Shown here piece after piece: positions 5,701 through 7,699 of a stretch of DNA of 7,699 nucleotides; the stretch's first letter is position 1; each line of letters begins with the position of its first letter. The notes under the pieces are model-generated. The model was not told the DNA's origin. It was given only the letters and a program-made list of their open reading frames with translations, and did no database searches. The position numbers were made by a program, and so were the translations under genes. The stretch spans positions 1 to 7,699 of the forward strand of contig JAHFCS010000087.1 in the NCBI GenBank assembly GCA_023249395.1, in the 5' to 3' direction. Origin of the DNA: Gemmatimonadota bacterium (GTDB taxonomy: Bacteria > Gemmatimonadota > Gemmatimonadetes > Gemmatimonadales > Gemmatimonadaceae).

Positions 5701-6284
5701 ACTGGAACCGGGCGTTCATTGCGGCGCTCATTGCCGCGCCACTCATCGCTCTTTTCGCGTGGGGATTCACCCGGGACCCGAATTCGATCGCCTCCCCTCT
5801 TCCAGGCCACGACGCGCCGACGTTCGCACTCGAGGTATTCGCCCCGGGGCAACCGCCGCTCGCGCGCCCAATCGGCGATACGGTTCGTCTCGCCGATCTT
5901 CGCGGACAAGTGGTCGTGCTCAACTTCTGGGCTTCATGGTGTCTCGCCTGCGGAGACGAGCATGCCATTCTCACCGAAACGGCGAAGCGTTACGCGGGAC
6001 GCCCCGTCCACTTCCTCGGTGTGCTGTACAACGACGTGCCCTCCGCCGGTATTGCGTGGATCGCGAGGATGGGGGGACAGAGCTATCCATCGGTGAACGA
6101 TCCATCCGCGCGCACTGCAATCGACTACGGCCTGTATGGTGTGCCCGAGACTTTCTTTCTCGATGCCGACGGTCGCGTTGCGTACAAGCAGACCGGACCG
6201 GTGACGGAAGCGGGGCTCACGAGCATAGTGGACTCGCTGTTGGCCGCATCCACCTCGTCGAAGCGGGCTGGACGCGGACTGTGA
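5697..6284 (+). CDS. ccmG: Thiol-disulfide oxidoreductase CcmG/DsbE (thioredoxin fold)
   Basis: This membrane-anchored periplasmic thioredoxin keeps the CxxCH cysteines of apocytochrome c, or CcmH, reduced for heme ligation. The 195-residue product begins with an uncleaved anchor (residues 6-22, AFIAALIAAPLIALFAW). A thioredoxin-like domain follows, with active site WASWCLACGDEH (78-89; Cys82 and Cys85) and the cis-proline segment YGVPETFFLD (147-156, Pro150). GVPE is the CcmG/ResA hallmark. The WCLAC dipeptide is unusual: CcmG proteins more often have WCxPC or WCPTC. The start GTG 5697 overlaps the ccmF stop (GTGA) and places the anchor at the very N-terminus. The frame is open upstream within ccmF, but that part reads as an Arg/Ser-rich shadow. 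ccmH overlaps its 3' end. Confidence 0.93.
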   Translation: MNWNRAFIAALIAAPLIALFAWGFTRDPNSIASPLPGHDAPTFALEVFAPGQPPLARPIGDTVRLADLRGQVVVLNFWASWCLACGDEHAILTETAKRYAGRPVHFLGVLYNDVPSAGIAWIARMGGQSYPSVNDPSARTAIDYGLYGVPETFFLDADGRVAYKQTGPVTEAGLTSIVDSLLAASTSSKRAGRGL

Positions 6285-6730
6285 TACGAACGGCGCTCGT
6301 TGCGTCCGCGCTCGTTCTGTGTCTCGGCGGTTTTGCACTCGAGGCGCAAGCGCCTTCTGACATGTCGCGGGCGCAACCCGCGCTGACCGGTGATTCGGCG
6401 CTCGAAGCGCAAACGAGTGCGATCGCTTCGCAGCTCCGCTGCCCAGTATGCCAGGGAGTTTCGATCCAGGACTCACCCTCCGAGCTCGCCCTCCAGATGC
6501 GCGGCGTCGTTCGTGACCAGCTTCGCGCCGGGCGGACTCCTGACCAGGTGACGGCGTACTTCGTCTCGAAATACGGCGAATGGATTCTGCTCGAGCCTAA
6601 GCCGCGAGGCGTCAATCTTCTCGTCTACGCGCTCCCCGCCGTGGTCGTGCTCGGAGGACTTGGTGTCGTCTTCCTTGCGGTGCGGCGGTGGACGAAGCAG
6701 CCGGCATCAGGCGGCTCGGCCGGCGAGTAA
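6281..6730 (+). CDS. ccmH: Cytochrome c maturation thioreductase CcmH (single-domain CcmH/CycL/NrfF type)
   Basis: CcmH is a periplasm-facing protein that binds or reduces apocytochrome thiols and partners with CcmF. From GTG 6281 (GTGA overlap with the ccmG stop) the product has 149 residues. It has an N-terminal signal (about 1-24, ending LEAQA) and then the helical redox domain with the signature LRCPVCQ (52-58; Cys54 and Cys57). Conserved stretches follow (SPSELALQMR; YFVSKYGEWILLEPKP at 93-108), then one membrane helix (about 112-135) and a short basic-to-polar tail. Its length matches the N-terminal half of E. coli CcmH. The TPR domain that E. coli carries fused at the C-terminus (CcmI function) is absent here. 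The frame is open upstream into ccmG, but only this start gives a signal peptide. fabH starts 8 nt downstream. Confidence 0.93.
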   Translation: MIRTALVASALVLCLGGFALEAQAPSDMSRAQPALTGDSALEAQTSAIASQLRCPVCQGVSIQDSPSELALQMRGVVRDQLRAGRTPDQVTAYFVSKYGEWILLEPKPRGVNLLVYALPAVVVLGGLGVVFLAVRRWTKQPASGGSAGE

Positions 6731-6738
6731 CGATCGAC

Positions 6739-7699
6739 ATGAGTGGCATTCGAATAATCGGCACCGGTCACGCTGTCCCCGATCGCGTCGTCACCAACGC
6801 CGACCTCGCGCGGATGTTCGATACGTCCGACGAGTGGATCATCCAGCGCACCGGAATCCGCGAGAGGCATTGGATTACCGAAGGCGAGAGCGGTGTTGGA
6901 CTTTCGAAGCTGGCCACGGAACGGGCGCTGGCCGCGGCAGAGGTTGGACCCGAGGCGATAGACGCGATCATTTACGCCACGTGCTCGCCCGATCATTTCG
7001 CTCCCGGCAACGGCGTGCTGTTGCAGCGCGAGCTCGCGTTTGGGCAGATCCCGGCAATTGACATCCGCACTCAGTGCTCGGGTTTCATTTACGCCCTCTC
7101 GGTCGCCGACGCTTATGTGCGCTCCGGCGCGTTCCAGATGGTCCTCGTTGTCGGCGCGGAGGTGCAGAGCACTGGAATGGATGTCAGCACCCGCGGCCGA
7201 AACACCGCGGTGATCTTCGCCGACGGCGCGGGAGCCGTGGTCGTTCAGCGCAACGACGATTCTTCCGGCTCTGCCGTCCTGGCGTGGGACCTCCACTCCG
7301 ACGGAACGTTCGCCGAGAAGCTGTGGGTGGACTCTCCCGGCTCTGTCTACAACCCGCGGAATCAGGCGGCGCATCTCGACAGCAAGGTCTTTGCCGAGAT
7401 GGATGGAAAGGAAGTCTTCCGTCATGCGACGTCCCGAATGCCGGAATCAGTGCGGGCCGTGCTCGGTAAGGTGGGACTGAAACCCGCCGACCTGAAGCTC
7501 CTGATTCCGCATCAGGCCAATCTCAGAATCTCCGAGGTGGTTCAGCGGAACCTTGGCCTTCGCGACGACCAGGTCTACAACAACATCGACCGACTCGGCA
7601 ACACCACCGCCGCTACAATTCCGATCGCGCTCGACGAGTGTGTCCGTGCGGGAAGACTCGAGCGTGGTGATCTGCTCGCCATCACAGCGTTTGGATCAG
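6739..7699 (+). CDS. fabH: 3-oxoacyl-ACP synthase III (FabH, KAS III), partial at 3' end
   Basis: I translated this by hand from ATG 6739: 320 complete codons with no stop before the right edge. The enzyme condenses acetyl-CoA (or another acyl-CoA primer) with malonyl-ACP to start fatty-acid elongation in the cytoplasm. The thiolase-fold catalytic triad is complete: Cys113 (TQCSGF), His258 (PHQANLRI) and Asn288 (RLGNTTAA). Other hallmarks are the start GIRIIGTGHAVPDRVVTN, the segment TSDEWIIQRTGIRER (29-43), the FADGAGAVV glycine loop (160-168) and the terminal ITAFGS. Full-length FabH is about 325-335 residues, so only about 10 residues are missing. The active-site context TQCSGF differs from the AACAGF of E. 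coli FabH, suggesting a divergent KAS III subgroup. It lies 8 nt after ccmH with only a weak ribosome site and is probably co-transcribed with the ccm operon. Confidence 0.93.
   Translation, partial: MSGIRIIGTGHAVPDRVVTNADLARMFDTSDEWIIQRTGIRERHWITEGESGVGLSKLATERALAAAEVGPEAIDAIIYATCSPDHFAPGNGVLLQRELAFGQIPAIDIRTQCSGFIYALSVADAYVRSGAFQMVLVVGAEVQSTGMDVSTRGRNTAVIFADGAGAVVVQRNDDSSGSAVLAWDLHSDGTFAEKLWVDSPGSVYNPRNQAAHLDSKVFAEMDGKEVFRHATSRMPESVRAVLGKVGLKPADLKLLIPHQANLRISEVVQRNLGLRDDQVYNNIDRLGNTTAATIPIALDECVRAGRLERGDLLAITAFGS

Noticed and set aside
6625..7425. Minus-strand open frame of about 266 codons opposite fabH
   Set aside because: The plus strand encodes FabH with an intact catalytic triad across the same interval. 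The antisense product shows no recognisable motif.
1..7699. CRISPR arrays, tRNA/rRNA genes, insertion sequences, prophage or defence genes
   Set aside because: I saw no direct-repeat arrays, tRNA-like folds, transposase motifs or integration boundaries. Coding density and codon use are uniform and fit housekeeping chromosome.

Overview
This window is GC-rich bacterial chromosome, densely coded, with no sign of mobile DNA. It carries most of a cytochrome c maturation (Ccm, System I) operon, flanked by a copper-response pair on one side and a fatty-acid synthesis gene on the other. The codon style, the many ATGA/GTGA stop-start overlaps and the gene order suggest an aerobic or respiratory Gram-negative (diderm) bacterium. 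Gemmatimonadota is my best guess, at low confidence, because nothing here is a taxonomic marker.

Layout: (1) 1-517, minus strand: csoR, a Cu(I)-sensing repressor, overlapping by 4 nt the start of a copper P-type ATPase gene (copA) that runs off the left edge. (2) 518-645: a 128-bp divergent control region. It contains a csoR promoter with an operator-like 17-bp element filling its spacer, and a long interrupted dyad whose outer arms contain a TTGACA hexamer on each strand. (3) 646-915, plus strand: a small protein of unknown function. (4) 987-6730, plus strand: ccmA, ccmB, ccmC, ccmD, ccmE, ccmF, ccmG and ccmH, every junction overlapping by 4 nt or 1 nt. (5) 6739 to the right edge: fabH (beta-ketoacyl-ACP synthase III), 8 nt after ccmH and lacking only its last few codons.

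How it works together: CcmA, CcmB, CcmC and CcmD load heme onto the periplasmic chaperone CcmE and release holo-CcmE. CcmG and CcmH keep the apocytochrome CxxCH cysteines reduced. CcmF, with CcmH, is the synthase that attaches the heme. All key residues I could check are present: the heme ligands in CcmC, CcmE and CcmF, the thiol pairs in CcmG and CcmH, and the ATPase motifs in CcmA. CcmH is the short single-domain form, and no ccmI is present in the window. The CsoR/CopA pair would detoxify cytosolic Cu(I). Its position beside the ccm operon may be incidental or may reflect the link between copper and respiratory cytochrome assembly.

I found no wholly new system. The most noteworthy items are the architecture of the divergent control region, the unidentified 89-residue protein, and the completely overlapped ccm operon. 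No stretch over 300 bases lacks a gene.
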